Below, one piece after another: positions 1 through 10,300 of a DNA stretch of 64,000 bases. Position numbers and translations under genes: made by a program. Below the pieces are notes generated by a model. The model saw only the letters and a program-made list of their open reading frames with translations. It was not told the DNA's origin and did not search any database. The stretch is taken from the NCBI RefSeq assembly GCF_040549045.1, contig NZ_JBEWTB010000002.1, forward strand, positions 2,766,001 through 2,830,000, in the 5' to 3' direction. Origin of the DNA: Endozoicomonas sp. NE40. Lineage in GTDB: Bacteria; Pseudomonadota; Gammaproteobacteria; Pseudomonadales; Endozoicomonadaceae. Within the stretch, counting starts at the first letter, position 1. Every line of letters begins with the position of its first letter.

Positions 1-8
1 TTATTTCT

Positions 9-1787
9 GTGTTAGCGCATAGTCAGTGCGGAGCTTGTGGCTGCAGTAACAGGCAGAATAAAAAAAGTTATGAGCCGGTAAGCAAACACAAAATCATTTT
101 GCTTTTTGTTTCATTAACTTTGCTTAGTTTCCAGATTAAGGCTGAAGTTACGCCGGGTTATCTATTATTCCATGGGCCGCTAATCAACAAACCCTTTCTC
201 GAAGAGATAATTCCACCGGAAAAAAATATTCTTGATAGTAATGCTGGCTTTAATAAAAAAAGCAGAGGGGATATGAACTCCTACGATGTCATTCGTAACT
301 TGCCTCCCCCTCCCTGGCAAACTGATTTTTATATATATCCGGTCACGCATGGCCAGGAGCAAACCGTTGATCAGGACAGCACACAGGATGACGACGCTAC
401 AGCTACAGTGGTCCAGGAAACAGAAGTCGGGGAAAATGCGCCGGAGGAAGGAGCCACCGCAGTTCTGGAAGAAGAAATATCGTCTGGTCAGTCACTGGCA
501 TTAAGCCTGATCGACTTCACACCACAAACTGCGGGTACATATATTGGCATTCTGATAAGCATGATCAGTTCCGGTGCGGAGTTTGCTGATTTGACCACGA
601 GAGTAATAGTTGTTAATGGCGTTGTATATAATTTAGATCCTAGGATTTTTGCTTTTTTATTGTACTGGACGAGGTTTGCCTTGATTCTAAACCGGTACGG
701 AAGAGAGGAGGCATTAAGATACCTTCAGGATTTTCGTGATCGCAGGCTTGGTGTTGAAAGTCCTTCCAGTGCGGCAGAAGAAAGAGTCTGGGTGGAGAGT
801 TCCTACTTTACAGACTTGACTAACGGGGTATTGCCTGCTGGTCAGCCAATATTAGAGATGGCGTTTTTACCCAGACATTTCACGCAGGATTACCGGGAGT
901 ATTCGCCATGTTGGGATTGGTTCGCCAAATATCTCAACAGCCACACTGTAGAGGAATCCTTCGAAGAGCTGAGAAAGACCTATCAGGTTATAGCAGGCGC
1001 TGATGATAGCCGGCTGCGAAGAGAGTATGGTATGTATTTTACTCCTTCCCTTGAGTGGCTGAGGCCTGTTGTCCGGCAACTTAATAGCTGGGCAACAAGT
1101 CGGAATATAACCCTTTCCGGACTTGAGATTTTTTCTGGCAATGCCGCGTTATCGTTTTTTTTACAAAGTCTGGGAATCCCCATGCTGGCCACCACTATGC
1201 AGAAGGATACCCACTTTCAAGTCACCAGTAACCGTGTAAACGATAATTTGAACTTTCCTGTTACCATGGAAAGCGCCCAGTCTGCAGTAGTAAATCATCC
1301 CGAAGCCAACTTTCTGGTCATAAGCTGGCCAGATGAGAGGTTTGACCCGAGAGTGTTTGATGTAGTTGAGACAGAAGTCGTGGATTTTAATGGAACATGC
1401 TGGCGTCAGCCATCTTTCAAGCCGGGACACCCTTTTTGCGATGACAGAATGCTGCCAGAGCTTGATAAATTCTACCCTGTCCTGGCCGCCATCGTTCGTT
1501 GGCAACAAAGAGGGCCGATTTTATTTATTGGGTTGCTTAGTGATTCAGGGGATACCCATATGCCACTACTGTTTGATTATCTTGACCATTACTACGAGGC
1601 CACATCATTTGAAGAACATTACCAATCCTCAGTCTGGGGAAATGACTACCCGACGCTTTACCTGCCCAGACTCCCCCCTGATGGAGAAGGTTCAGGGCAG
1701 TGTTCGGAAGATGAAGTTGGTTTGGTGCTTATTTTTCAATACTTTTACAGACAACTACAAAGATTATTCTTTTTCGCACAACCCTAA
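9..1787 (+). CDS. Secreted protein of unknown function with methyltransferase-like C-terminal half
   Basis: I do not recognise this 592-residue protein. The frame stays open to the left edge, so it may start outside the window; GTG at 9 is the first usable start seen and no in-frame ATG precedes the hydrophobic segment. Residues about 27-46 (KHKIILLFVSLTLLSFQIKA) look like a Sec signal peptide with a long n-region, so export is likely. Residues about 105-160 are acidic and low in complexity. From about residue 370, LEIFSGNAALSFFLQSLGIP followed by FLVISWPDERFDP and later GPILFIGLL resembles the strand-loop-helix layout of a SAM-dependent methyltransferase fold, with a degenerate motif I. That fold assignment is inference. 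Its 3' end overlaps the opposing gene by 24 bp. Confidence 0.6.
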   Translation: MLAHSQCGACGCSNRQNKKSYEPVSKHKIILLFVSLTLLSFQIKAEVTPGYLLFHGPLINKPFLEEIIPPEKNILDSNAGFNKKSRGDMNSYDVIRNLPPPPWQTDFYIYPVTHGQEQTVDQDSTQDDDATATVVQETEVGENAPEEGATAVLEEEISSGQSLALSLIDFTPQTAGTYIGILISMISSGAEFADLTTRVIVVNGVVYNLDPRIFAFLLYWTRFALILNRYGREEALRYLQDFRDRRLGVESPSSAAEERVWVESSYFTDLTNGVLPAGQPILEMAFLPRHFTQDYREYSPCWDWFAKYLNSHTVEESFEELRKTYQVIAGADDSRLRREYGMYFTPSLEWLRPVVRQLNSWATSRNITLSGLEIFSGNAALSFFLQSLGIPMLATTMQKDTHFQVTSNRVNDNLNFPVTMESAQSAVVNHPEANFLVISWPDERFDPRVFDVVETEVVDFNGTCWRQPSFKPGHPFCDDRMLPELDKFYPVLAAIVRWQQRGPILFIGLLSDSGDTHMPLLFDYLDHYYEATSFEEHYQSSVWGNDYPTLYLPRLPPDGEGSGQCSEDEVGLVLIFQYFYRQLQRLFFFAQP

Positions 1788-2414
1788 AAATTCCCAGTGT
1801 TTATTGCTATGAAGGTATTTTGCCAGATCCTTGGGTAATGATTTTCTGGCATCTATCGCCATAAATTCTTCGGAGCCAGTGACACCAAGGATGGTTTGAT
1901 AAAGAGCAATCGGCAGGTAGGTGCAGGTCACTCCCGAAAACAACCCTGCCTTACTTTTCTGTAATTCATCCGGGGGAAAGTTCCTGTGATTTTCGCATAG
2001 CTTCCTGGCATATTCCGCTGCTTTAGGCCCAAAATTTGGGCTACCTAAAAAAGCTGTCACGAGAGATGTGCGACTATATACACCGCGTATAGTCGTTGCC
2101 TCCCTTTTCGGGTTTGGCGTAACGACTTCACTATGGCCGAACCACAAATATCCTGTTGTAGCCACCCTGAAGCCGATATCTCTTACTTTTAGCCGGAAGA
2201 CTGAGTAGGGAAGCTGGCGCGACCTTGGCATTGGTATCTTTTGGAATCCATAGGTACCGATGATATCGAACACTATAGGGATTCCTGCTCCCCCCTCATT
2301 CGTCGTGGCCACAACAGCTGCGTGGCTGTGTATCAACTCTCTTGTGGCATCACTGTTCACACCGTGCATGAGGAGGATATCGCCTGGTTCCAGGTCGAAT
2401 TGACTGATGGGCAT
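1764..2414 (-). CDS. YiiX/NlpC-P60-like permuted papain-fold cysteine peptidase candidate
   Basis: A 216-residue protein with the motif pattern of permuted papain-like (YiiX/DUF830 type) enzymes: LEPGDILLMHG near the N-terminus, then HSHAAVVAT with the presumed catalytic His, and late in the protein GVTCTYLPIALYQ with the presumed nucleophilic Cys. In that family the order His before Cys is normal. No signal peptide or membrane segment is seen. The ATG at 2414 is the only ATG in the frame; upstream the frame stays open through a 12-bp tandem repeat (ttaaacgcagag, about 2426-2449), so a non-ATG upstream start cannot be excluded. It converges on and overlaps the 592-residue gene. Hydrolase or acyltransferase activity is inference from motifs only. 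Confidence 0.6.
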   Translation of the reverse strand: MPISQFDLEPGDILLMHGVNSDATRELIHSHAAVVATTNEGGAGIPIVFDIIGTYGFQKIPMPRSRQLPYSVFRLKVRDIGFRVATTGYLWFGHSEVVTPNPKREATTIRGVYSRTSLVTAFLGSPNFGPKAAEYARKLCENHRNFPPDELQKSKAGLFSGVTCTYLPIALYQTILGVTGSEEFMAIDARKSLPKDLAKYLHSNKHWEFLGLCEKE

Positions 2415-2617
2415 ACCCAGTACCTGTTTAAACGCAGAGTTAAACGCAGAGTCATCATTGGGTGAGTGCTGTTAAGAAGTATATGACTAAACAGGCCGGA
2501 CCATTGAAAAAGCGTAATTTTTCAGCTCAGCCAGACATTCATCAGGCTCGAACTGTTCCCCCTGTACCTGTAAACTCCCGTTTCCAACAATTTAAGATCA
2601 AAAGTGATTAATTGATT

Positions 2618-3442
2618 ATGCCGTTCAAGCACGTAATCGGACTGGGCGTTGCCGGTAACTTTGCCGGTCATCTGGAGCAGGCGGGTGAGGCTGCAGATTT
2701 TGTGGCAGTAAAAACAGAAGAAGCGATAGCTCCTAAAGCTATTTTCCCGTTCTATGTACCGTCTGAAGAAGCTGGCTTTCTGGCTACTTACCCTCTGTGT
2801 AATAGTACAATTGTTCCGCCTAATGATGCGGACAACCTGCAGATTGAGCCTGAGGTTGCCCTGCTGTGCGATATTCATTACGACAAAGGCAAAGTAACAG
2901 CGCTGACACCGGTTAAGTTTGCAGCCTATAACGACTGTTCTATTCGTAAACCCAATGCTAAAAAAATCAGTGAAAAGAAAAACTGGGGACAGCAGACTAA
3001 GGGGGTTTCCGGCACCATGATTGAGCTGGACCATCTGGCGCAGGGTGGTGTTCTGGATCGTTTCCGTATTGCCAGTTTTCATAAGCGTGGTGACCGCGTT
3101 GCCCGTTATGGTGAAGACAGTCCGGTGGTGGGTTACAGCTACTTTCATGAGAAGCTGCTTAACTGGATTATCGATCGCATGAATAACCAGAAAGACGTCG
3201 GTCCGGCAGAAGATATTTCTGGTTACCTGGCTGATGCAGGTTATCCACATCAGGCGCTGATCAGCATTGGTGCGACCCGCTATACCGAATACGGTGAAAC
3301 CAACTTCCTGCAATCTGGTGACACCAGCATTGTGGTGGTATACGACGGTGAGCAATATTCTCAGGATCAGATCACTGAAATGGCCCGGAATCAGACCTTT
3401 GCAGAAAAAGGTATTTCTACCCTGATTCAGGGCGTCGCGTAA
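2618..3442 (+). CDS. DUF5718 family protein
   Basis: A 274-residue cytoplasmic protein opening with HVIGLGVAGNFAGHLEQAG, which I recall as the conserved N-terminus of the uncharacterised DUF5718 family of proteobacteria. No signal peptide or membrane segment is seen. ATG 2618 is preferred over an in-frame TTG at 2612 because the conserved block begins right after it. The function is unknown. The gene stands alone and is followed by a strong hairpin terminator. A 277-codon antisense frame across it (2522-3355) is a shadow. Confidence 0.8.
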   Translation: MPFKHVIGLGVAGNFAGHLEQAGEAADFVAVKTEEAIAPKAIFPFYVPSEEAGFLATYPLCNSTIVPPNDADNLQIEPEVALLCDIHYDKGKVTALTPVKFAAYNDCSIRKPNAKKISEKKNWGQQTKGVSGTMIELDHLAQGGVLDRFRIASFHKRGDRVARYGEDSPVVGYSYFHEKLLNWIIDRMNNQKDVGPAEDISGYLADAGYPHQALISIGATRYTEYGETNFLQSGDTSIVVVYDGEQYSQDQITEMARNQTFAEKGISTLIQGVA

Positions 3443-3455
3443 TTTTTATTGCGTA

Positions 3456-3490
3456 CTGAAAGTGCCTGCTTTGGTGGCAGGCACTTTCAG
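3456..3490 (+). terminator. Hairpin terminator after the DUF5718 gene
   Basis: A perfect 14-bp inverted repeat (ctgaaagtgcctgc at 3456-3469 and its complement at 3477-3490) with a 7-nt loop lies 13 bp after the stop codon. There is no long T tract after it, so termination efficiency is uncertain. The rest of the gap up to 3688 is AT-rich and probably holds the promoter of the secretion locus. Confidence 0.65.
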
Positions 3491-3688
3491 AATTACCCTG
3501 GCATCATTTTTAATATCAAATTCCAGAACCCAGTCCTGATACCGATACTTTCACACTCATTTCTTTAAAAACCTTCTATTCTTCTATCTCTCAGTCAAAC
3601 AAACAGCAAAGAGCCTTTACATTATATCTGATTGTAATTTTTAAACTTTCGTACTTATTAAAACTTTTTCAGGAACCCTCTATCAATA

Positions 3689-5825
3689 ATGCCTGATTCA
3701 AAACTACACTCAGCTTCGTTTGCTCTGGCCTTGGTTTTAAGGTTTCATGAAAAAAATGTTGATATCAACTCTTTGCAACACGAACTGTCCGGAAAAGACT
3801 CGGATATTGAGATACATGATCTCGTGAGGATTTCCCGCCGCCTTGGTTTAAAGGCCAGAAAAGTCAATGTTAAACAACGCAGGTTACATAAATCTCCGGT
3901 GCCTTTTATCGCAAAGGGACGTAATAACGATTATTTTATCATTGCTGATATCAGCGCCGAAAAAAACGTTGCCATGGTGCAATTTTTTTGGGCAGGAGCC
4001 GTCCATATTACCCCTGAAAGAGCTCTGGGAACTGTGGAGCGGTGAAGCACTCTGGATGACCAGGCGCTTTGATTTAACCTATTCCATGAAACGTTTTGGT
4101 ATCAGCTGGTTTCTTCCCGTTATTGTCAAATACCGTCGGGTCTTGGGTGAAGTCGTTCTGGCCTCATTCTTTTTACAGCTGTTTGCCCTGATCACACCCA
4201 TTGGTTTTCAGGTGGTCATGGATACGGTTCTGGTTCATCAGGCGCTTTCCACCCTTAATGTTATAGTCATTGCCCTGCTGGTGATGTCGATGTTTGAAAT
4301 TGCCCTGGGTACATTGCGACTGTACCTTTTTTCCCACACCAGTTGCAGGGTCGATGTGGAGCTGGGCAGTCGGCTTTTTGAGCATCTTTTGAAAATCCCT
4401 ATCGCTTATTTCAGCTCCCGTCCGGTGGGGCAGGTGGTGGCCCGGGTTCGGGAGCTGGAAAATATCCGGGAATTTCTCACCAATAACGCCATGACTTTGA
4501 TCCTGGATCTGTTTTTTACAGTGGTTCTGTTTGCGGTTATGTATTTTTACTCGCCAACCCTGACCTGGGTGGTTATTGGCTCGATTCCTTTTTACATCTT
4601 ACTCTCGGTCCTTATCAGCCCCGGATTGCATAATCGTGCTAAAGAGCGTTTTGAGCGCAGTGCCATTAACCAGGCTTTTTTGACTGAAACCATCACGGGT
4701 ATGGAAACCCTGAAGTCAACTGCGGTTGAACCCCGTATGCAGTCCCGCTGGGAGCGTTACCTGTCCAGTTATGCCAAAGCCACTTTCAGCAGCAGTGTTT
4801 TGGGTACAGTGGGCAGCCAGCTGGTACAGCTGATTAATAAAGTTGTTACGGTGGCACTGTTGTGGTTCGGGGCTAAAGAGGTGATTAGCGGAAACCTGAC
4901 CATCGGTGAATTGATTGCGTTTAATATGTTGTCCGGCCAGGTGGCTCAGCCTATCTTAAGATTGTCCCAGTTGTGGCAGGAATTCCAGCAGTTCCGGATC
5001 TCTATCGCCCGCCTGGGTGATGTCCTTAATACGCCTCGGGAGCCGCAGCAGAGTCTTGATAAACCCCCCATGGCCGAGCTGCGTGGCGCGATTGAAATGG
5101 AACATGTTAATTTCAGCTACAGCAGTGAACTGCAGTACACGCTGACGGATATCAACCTTTATATCCCGGCGGGGCAGAGGATAGGCATTGTTGGCGAGTC
5201 AGGTTCAGGGAAGTCGACACTGGCAAAGCTACTGCTCCGACTTTATGTGCCTAACAGCGGCAAAGTCTTAATAGACGACAACGACATTTCATTGCTGGAT
5301 CCGTCATGGCTGCGCCGACAACTCAGTGTTGTATTGCAGGAGAATACGTTATTTAACGGTACTATCCGTGAGAACATTGCTCATGCCGATCCGCTACTGC
5401 CTATGGAAGCGGTGACTGAAGCCGCCAGGCTGGCAGGAGCTCATGAATTTATTACCCGTCTCGCAAGGGGTTACGATACGGAACTCGGGGAACGGGGAAT
5501 CGGCCTGTCGGGAGGACAACGGCAGCGCATTGCTATCGCCCGGGCCCTGATTAGCAACCCCCGTATTCTTATCTTTGATGAGGCAACATCGGCGCTGGAT
5601 TATGAATCGGAATATATTCTGCAGCAAAATATGGATGCCATATCGGAGTCCAGAACCGTGATCACCATTGCACACCGGTTGTCGACCATAAGGCGTTGCG
5701 ATCGAATAATAGTGATGCAAAACGGCAGAATTACAGAAGATGGCCCCCATTACGATTTAATAGAGCGTAATGGCTATTACGCAAAACTCTGGAATATTCA
5801 GTCAGGTAACCAGGACAATGGCTAA
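3689..5825 (+). CDS. Type I secretion ATPase, HlyB/LapB-like, interrupted by a +1 frameshift
   Basis: Inner-membrane ABC exporter of a type I secretion system. It is read in two overlapping frames. Frame A (3689-4045, 118 aa) is the N-terminal C39-like domain; like HlyB it lacks the catalytic Cys, so it should bind rather than cleave substrate. Frame B is open from 3867 to 5825 and continues with LWSGEALW, the transmembrane block (FALITPIGFQVVMDTVLVHQ) and the nucleotide-binding domain: Walker A GESGSGKSTL, signature LSGGQRQRIAIARAL, Walker B ILIFDEATSALD, H-loop IAHRLST. The frames join around the T7 run at 3983-3989; with six Ts the reading is QFFGQEP, giving one HlyB-sized protein of about 711 residues. 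As written the gene is split. The stop overlaps the start of the HlyD-like gene. A weak agga lies upstream of ATG 3689. Confidence 0.85.
3983..3989 (+). other. T7 run at the frameshift in the secretion ATPase gene
   Basis: Seven consecutive Ts sit where the C39-like frame (codons caa ttt ttt tgg) must switch to the transporter frame (ttt ttt ggg cag). Deleting one T fuses the two frames. It may be an assembly error, a real mutation, or a transcriptional slippage site. Confidence 0.7.
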
Positions 5826-7230
5826 GTATTTAAAAAAGTGGTTATCTGTTTTTTCATCAAAAGAAGAAAATGATTTTTTGCCTGCGTCTGTGGAGATTCT
5901 GGAGACTCCGGCATCCCCCCTTAAACATGTACTGACCGTAGGTATCTGCATGCTATTTGTGATCGCTTTTCTGTGGTCATGGTTTGGTAAAATCGATGTT
6001 ATCGTCGAAGCGGAGGGCCGAATAATTCCGGACGGATATTCAAAAAAAATAAGCCCGATTCAGGTAGCCCGGGTTGAGAAAGTGTATGTAAAAGAAGGTT
6101 CCATTGTTCAAAAAGGCGATACCCTGATTGAACTGATGCCCAACCCGTCTGATATGGAAGCCAATACCCAGCAGCCGACCCAGGATATCATCAGTGCGAC
6201 CTTATCCGTTTTAAGGCAAGAAACCCTGTTAGCCATCATGAACAATCCTGAGCGACTGGCACTCCCTGTTTCTATAGATCTGAATCAGGAAGCGGTGAAA
6301 AAGGGCATTTCTTTTTCTTCTGCTCCTTCGCCGCAACGATGGGCGGCAGAAAACAGCGCATTAAAAAGCGAGCTGGAAGCGTTCCTGTCATCGGATCTGG
6401 CCATGGATAAAAACATTGAAGAACTGGCCTCTACCCTGGTAGCCGATAATGAAGAGCTGACCCGGTTAAAACTGCTCAGCCCTATCCACGACAAACTGGC
6501 GGCATCCAGCAAAGCATTGTACGACAAAAAGATGATGTCAGAAGTTGACTGGTTGATACGCAGGGAAAAGCAAATTGATACTGCTCAACAACTGAAGGTC
6601 ATGACGCAGCGTCATAAAGAGCACCAGGCGCGGTACCAGTCGTTGCTGGCCGATAAGCAGCAAAAACGCCAGGCTTTTATATCTCAGCACCTCAGGGAAT
6701 ATCTGGGATCTATCCAGCAAATTGATCACGCATCCCTGATCGTATCAAAAGCACAACAAAGAGAAAAAAACCAGATTTTAACGGCACCCATTGACGGGAT
6801 CGTGCAACAAATCCAGATCCATTCAACCGGGGATGTTGTACAACCGGGCCAGCCGGTTATGGTCATTGTACCGCTCAATTCCAAACTGATCGTTGAAGCG
6901 ATGGTGCAAAATAAAGACATTCGCTGGATAGAGCCGCAACAGAAAGTCCAGATAAAACTGGAAAGCTTTCCTTACACTCGTTACGGTTATCTGGATGGCA
7001 TTGTTGACCAGATATCAGGGGATGCTATTAATGATGAACAGAAAGGCTGGTTTTACCAAGTTTATATCAACCTGGATCGGGACTGGTTTCAAATAGAACA
7101 TAAAAAAATAAAAGTACAGCCGGGCATGACATTGACGGCTGATGTTATCGTTAGCTATCGACGCTTACTGGAATATTTCCTCTCCCCCCTGTTGCGCTAC
7201 CAGAAAGAGGTCTTTCGGGAAACCATGTAG
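5818..7230 (+). CDS. Type I secretion membrane fusion protein, HlyD family
   Basis: Periplasmic adaptor linking the ABC exporter to a TolC-type channel. The 470-residue protein starts at ATG 5818, overlapping the ATPase stop by 8 bp, which implies translational coupling; the longer open frame from 5770 lies inside the ATPase. There is one N-terminal membrane segment at about residues 35-57 (VGICMLFVIAFLWSWFG), then a barrel-sandwich half (VIVEAEGRIIPDGYSKKISP, VEKVYVKEGSIVQKGDTL), a coiled-coil hairpin (about 90-310), and the returning lipoyl half (ILTAPIDGIVQQIQIHSTGD). The C-terminus has the HlyD-family layout, GMTLTADVIVSYRRLLEYFL. It is intact, unlike its two neighbours. Confidence 0.92.
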   Translation: MAKYLKKWLSVFSSKEENDFLPASVEILETPASPLKHVLTVGICMLFVIAFLWSWFGKIDVIVEAEGRIIPDGYSKKISPIQVARVEKVYVKEGSIVQKGDTLIELMPNPSDMEANTQQPTQDIISATLSVLRQETLLAIMNNPERLALPVSIDLNQEAVKKGISFSSAPSPQRWAAENSALKSELEAFLSSDLAMDKNIEELASTLVADNEELTRLKLLSPIHDKLAASSKALYDKKMMSEVDWLIRREKQIDTAQQLKVMTQRHKEHQARYQSLLADKQQKRQAFISQHLREYLGSIQQIDHASLIVSKAQQREKNQILTAPIDGIVQQIQIHSTGDVVQPGQPVMVIVPLNSKLIVEAMVQNKDIRWIEPQQKVQIKLESFPYTRYGYLDGIVDQISGDAINDEQKGWFYQVYINLDRDWFQIEHKKIKVQPGMTLTADVIVSYRRLLEYFLSPLLRYQKEVFRETM

Positions 7231-7385
7231 TTCACGGCCTTATGACCGGGTTAAAAACGAATCTGTTATTTATACGTTAATCGTTGTTCATTTGGTTTTA
7301 TGGTGTACCTTAAACTATTCTCATATGTCGAGTGAGGTAGCCAACCTGAAGCTGTTGTTCATCTAAATCCCACCGAGTAAGTTAT

Positions 7386-10300
7386 ATGCCAAGCGATAAT
7401 AGAAAGCGCAAGGGTGATTCTTCTGACGGCTCTGATCAGAACGGAAATAAAAAAGCAAAACCCAGTCAAGCACCCGATCGGCCAGAATTAACGAACCCAT
7501 CTGCTGAAGATGCAACGAACAAAAAAGCGGTTGAACAGCCCAAGGGGCACTTTGTCGATAATTTCCAGGTCAGGTCTGACCTGACCTTGGAAGAACTGCT
7601 TGATGATAAGCCATCATCTTCGTCTTCATCATCTTCGTCTTCATCATCTTCGTCTTCATCATCTTCGTCTTCGTCTTCGTCTTCTGCGTCTTCACCCTCG
7701 TTATCCTTATCTGCAGACCTGGACGGCATACCATTGGGTCAGGCATCAAGACTAAATATAGAAACCATGGATCTTAAGTTCTATATCTATGATTATTGGA
7801 AAGGGAAAGAAGATCATAAAAAAGTTAGGGCCTATATAGAAAAAAATGCGCCTCCTGAGTACAAGCTTGGTCTTTTAGCTATAGCCGTTGATGATTATTT
7901 TGATCTTGATGAAATAACCTATGACTTTTTGCCGAGAGTGAGTGCAGGGGATCGACCAGGTACATCAGGTACATCAGGTACATCAGGCACATCAGGCACA
8001 TCAGGCACAAACAATATAATGCCTGATAACACTCGAGCCCCTGTTTATATAGATATTACTGATGACGGTAAAGTAGAGATCATTGGCCTTACTAATACAG
8101 GATCTCAAACCGAGGATGTGCTATCGCAATCAAAAGGCGGAGGCAAATCAAAAGGGAGAAGTAAATCAAAATCCCAAGCTGAATCCAGTACTCAGGTCAG
8201 ACCTTTGCTTCAATCAGCCCCACAACCAGTGGCTCAACCGGCAGATCAACCAGCCCCTCAATCAGTGGCTCAACCGGCAGATCAACCAGCCCCTCAATCA
8301 GTGGCTCAACCGGCAGATCAACCAGCCCCTCAATCAATGGCTCAACCGGCAGATCAACCAGCCCCTCAATCAGTGGCTCAACCGGCAGATCAACCAGCCC
8401 CTCAATCAGTGGCTCAACCGGCAGATCAACCAGCCCCTCAATCAGTGGCTCAACCGGCAGATCAACCAGCCCCTCAATCAGTGGCTCAACCGGCAGATCA
8501 ACCAGCCCCTCAACCAGTGGTTCAACCGGCAGATCAACCAGCCCCTCAACCTGTGGTTCAACCGGCAGATCAGCCAGCCCCTCAAACGAATAATCAGAAC
8601 ACGGATGACAGCTTGGGGCTGGATGCTTTTTTTCAAAATTGTCGTCAGCAATTAAGCGACGACCTTGGGCTGCCTATTGAGATGTTTAACGCTCCCCTGT
8701 CTCCAGACTGCGATAGCAGTAAAAAAAGACGTAAACGTCGATCAAGCTGTAGTCTTAAAGACCGACAAACGAGAGAAGAAATCACCCGGTTTGTCAATGA
8801 CGTTGAAAAACAAAGCAGAAGTTTCAGAACCAAAATAATACTGTCTGATACTAAGGGAAAAAAGGTAGACATCGCTTTATACGCTTCAAAACCTGGAACG
8901 ATATTGGCTGAAATACAAAAACAGATTAGTCATTTTCGAAGAAAGAAAGCTGATTTAGTTTTCGATCAACGGGATATCCGGGGTTTCCATAGTATTGTTG
9001 TTTTCGATAAGACATCATTAAGTAAGGTGTTGAGTCAGGCAGACAATAAACCTGATACTGAAGTTTTATATTTTGACGCTGAAAGTAACCTTTTATTATC
9101 AAAGAATGATGAAGTCATAACACGGGTTCCCGGAGGGGAATACAACAGCCTTTCGTTTATAGGGGCGGAAGGTGACTTGACAAAAGTAGATCCATCCACC
9201 GCGACGGGCAAGAGTAAACCAAGCTTACTAGAAGCTTTTATCAATAAGTTCTGCCATAAAAACAGCATCGGAAGTGTCCTGATTCAGCCCACGGACAACA
9301 CCTCTAAAAGCCTTAAGGCATTGATGCAGAGGTTTGAAGGCATCCGCCATAATACGCTCAATTTTATTGGCAGCATCCGTGTCAGGTCAGCCAGGGGTAT
9401 CGGTTCAGAATGCCGGCTTTTCCCCGGTGAAACCAACGCATTGCAACAACCCCGGGTATTACCGGGTACAGTCGGTTCAAAAGTAATCAGCGCCGACGCA
9501 GTCGCCAGTATAATGAAAAAAAGCAGTCTGCCTGCCAGTGCCTTTAATCCCCCGACTCGTCCGACCGGGGACAACGATCCCGATCTTAACAGAATCTCAG
9601 ATTTCAGGGCCGAGTTCACCCAGCGCACCCTGGAATTCAATGAAGCCTTCGATACGCTTAAAGCCGCGCACAACCTGCCGGACGATACCCTGCCTAAGTT
9701 CGACACACTTGAGAGAAGCGGTGATGGCTGGCGCATGGATTTTATCCGGCCGGACACTGACGTTAAACAGTCCATCACCTTTGATTCCGGTGCCTTTGAC
9801 CGGTTCAATAGATTCATTCAACGCACCCAGAACAACGGCATTAAGCGATCCGGCCAGGGCAGGTCCAGGGCTTTGGGCGCTATGGAGAATTCACAGTCCC
9901 TGGCTGATTTTGGCAGTATGGTCAGCGACCTGGTCAGGGGGGGGCAACTGTCCAAGAAATCCCGTCCAGCCGGTATGACGGACTCGCAGTATAAAATCTA
10001 CCTGGGTCAGCAATACCTTGGTTATATCGGGATGTCCTTGCAGACCGTCGAAGTGGTGGACCTGGGCATCTCTGGCATAAAAATAATAGCGCCGGGCATT
10101 AAAAGTCTGGAATTACCCAAAATCAAGCTACCCAAATCGGTCGATAAGCTTGGACAACTGACGCTCCCGTCTTCCATCAAGAAGTTCTCCAAAATGGCCA
10201 GCAAGGCTGGCCGGTATGCGCCCGGCATAGGGACCGGTTTTTCGTTTGCCAACCTGGGCCTGACGATGGCTGCGTACGGCGAGGAAGAAGATGCTGATGT

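Noticed and set aside
2522..3355. 277-codon minus-strand open frame
   Set aside because: Antisense to the DUF5718 gene, whose protein is conserved; Cys/Arg-rich shadow composition.
7466..7729. Acidic repeat protein on the minus strand
   Set aside because: Reverse complement of the poly-serine tract; Glu/Asp repeats are a by-product.
8226..8585. CRISPR-like regular 36-bp repeats
   Set aside because: Copies are contiguous with no spacers and encode an in-frame peptide repeat; no cas genes nearby.
8083..8655. 190-codon frame with an Asn/Gln/Trp/Leu repeat
   Set aside because: Alternative frame through the 36-bp minisatellite of the toxin gene; the repeat explains its length.
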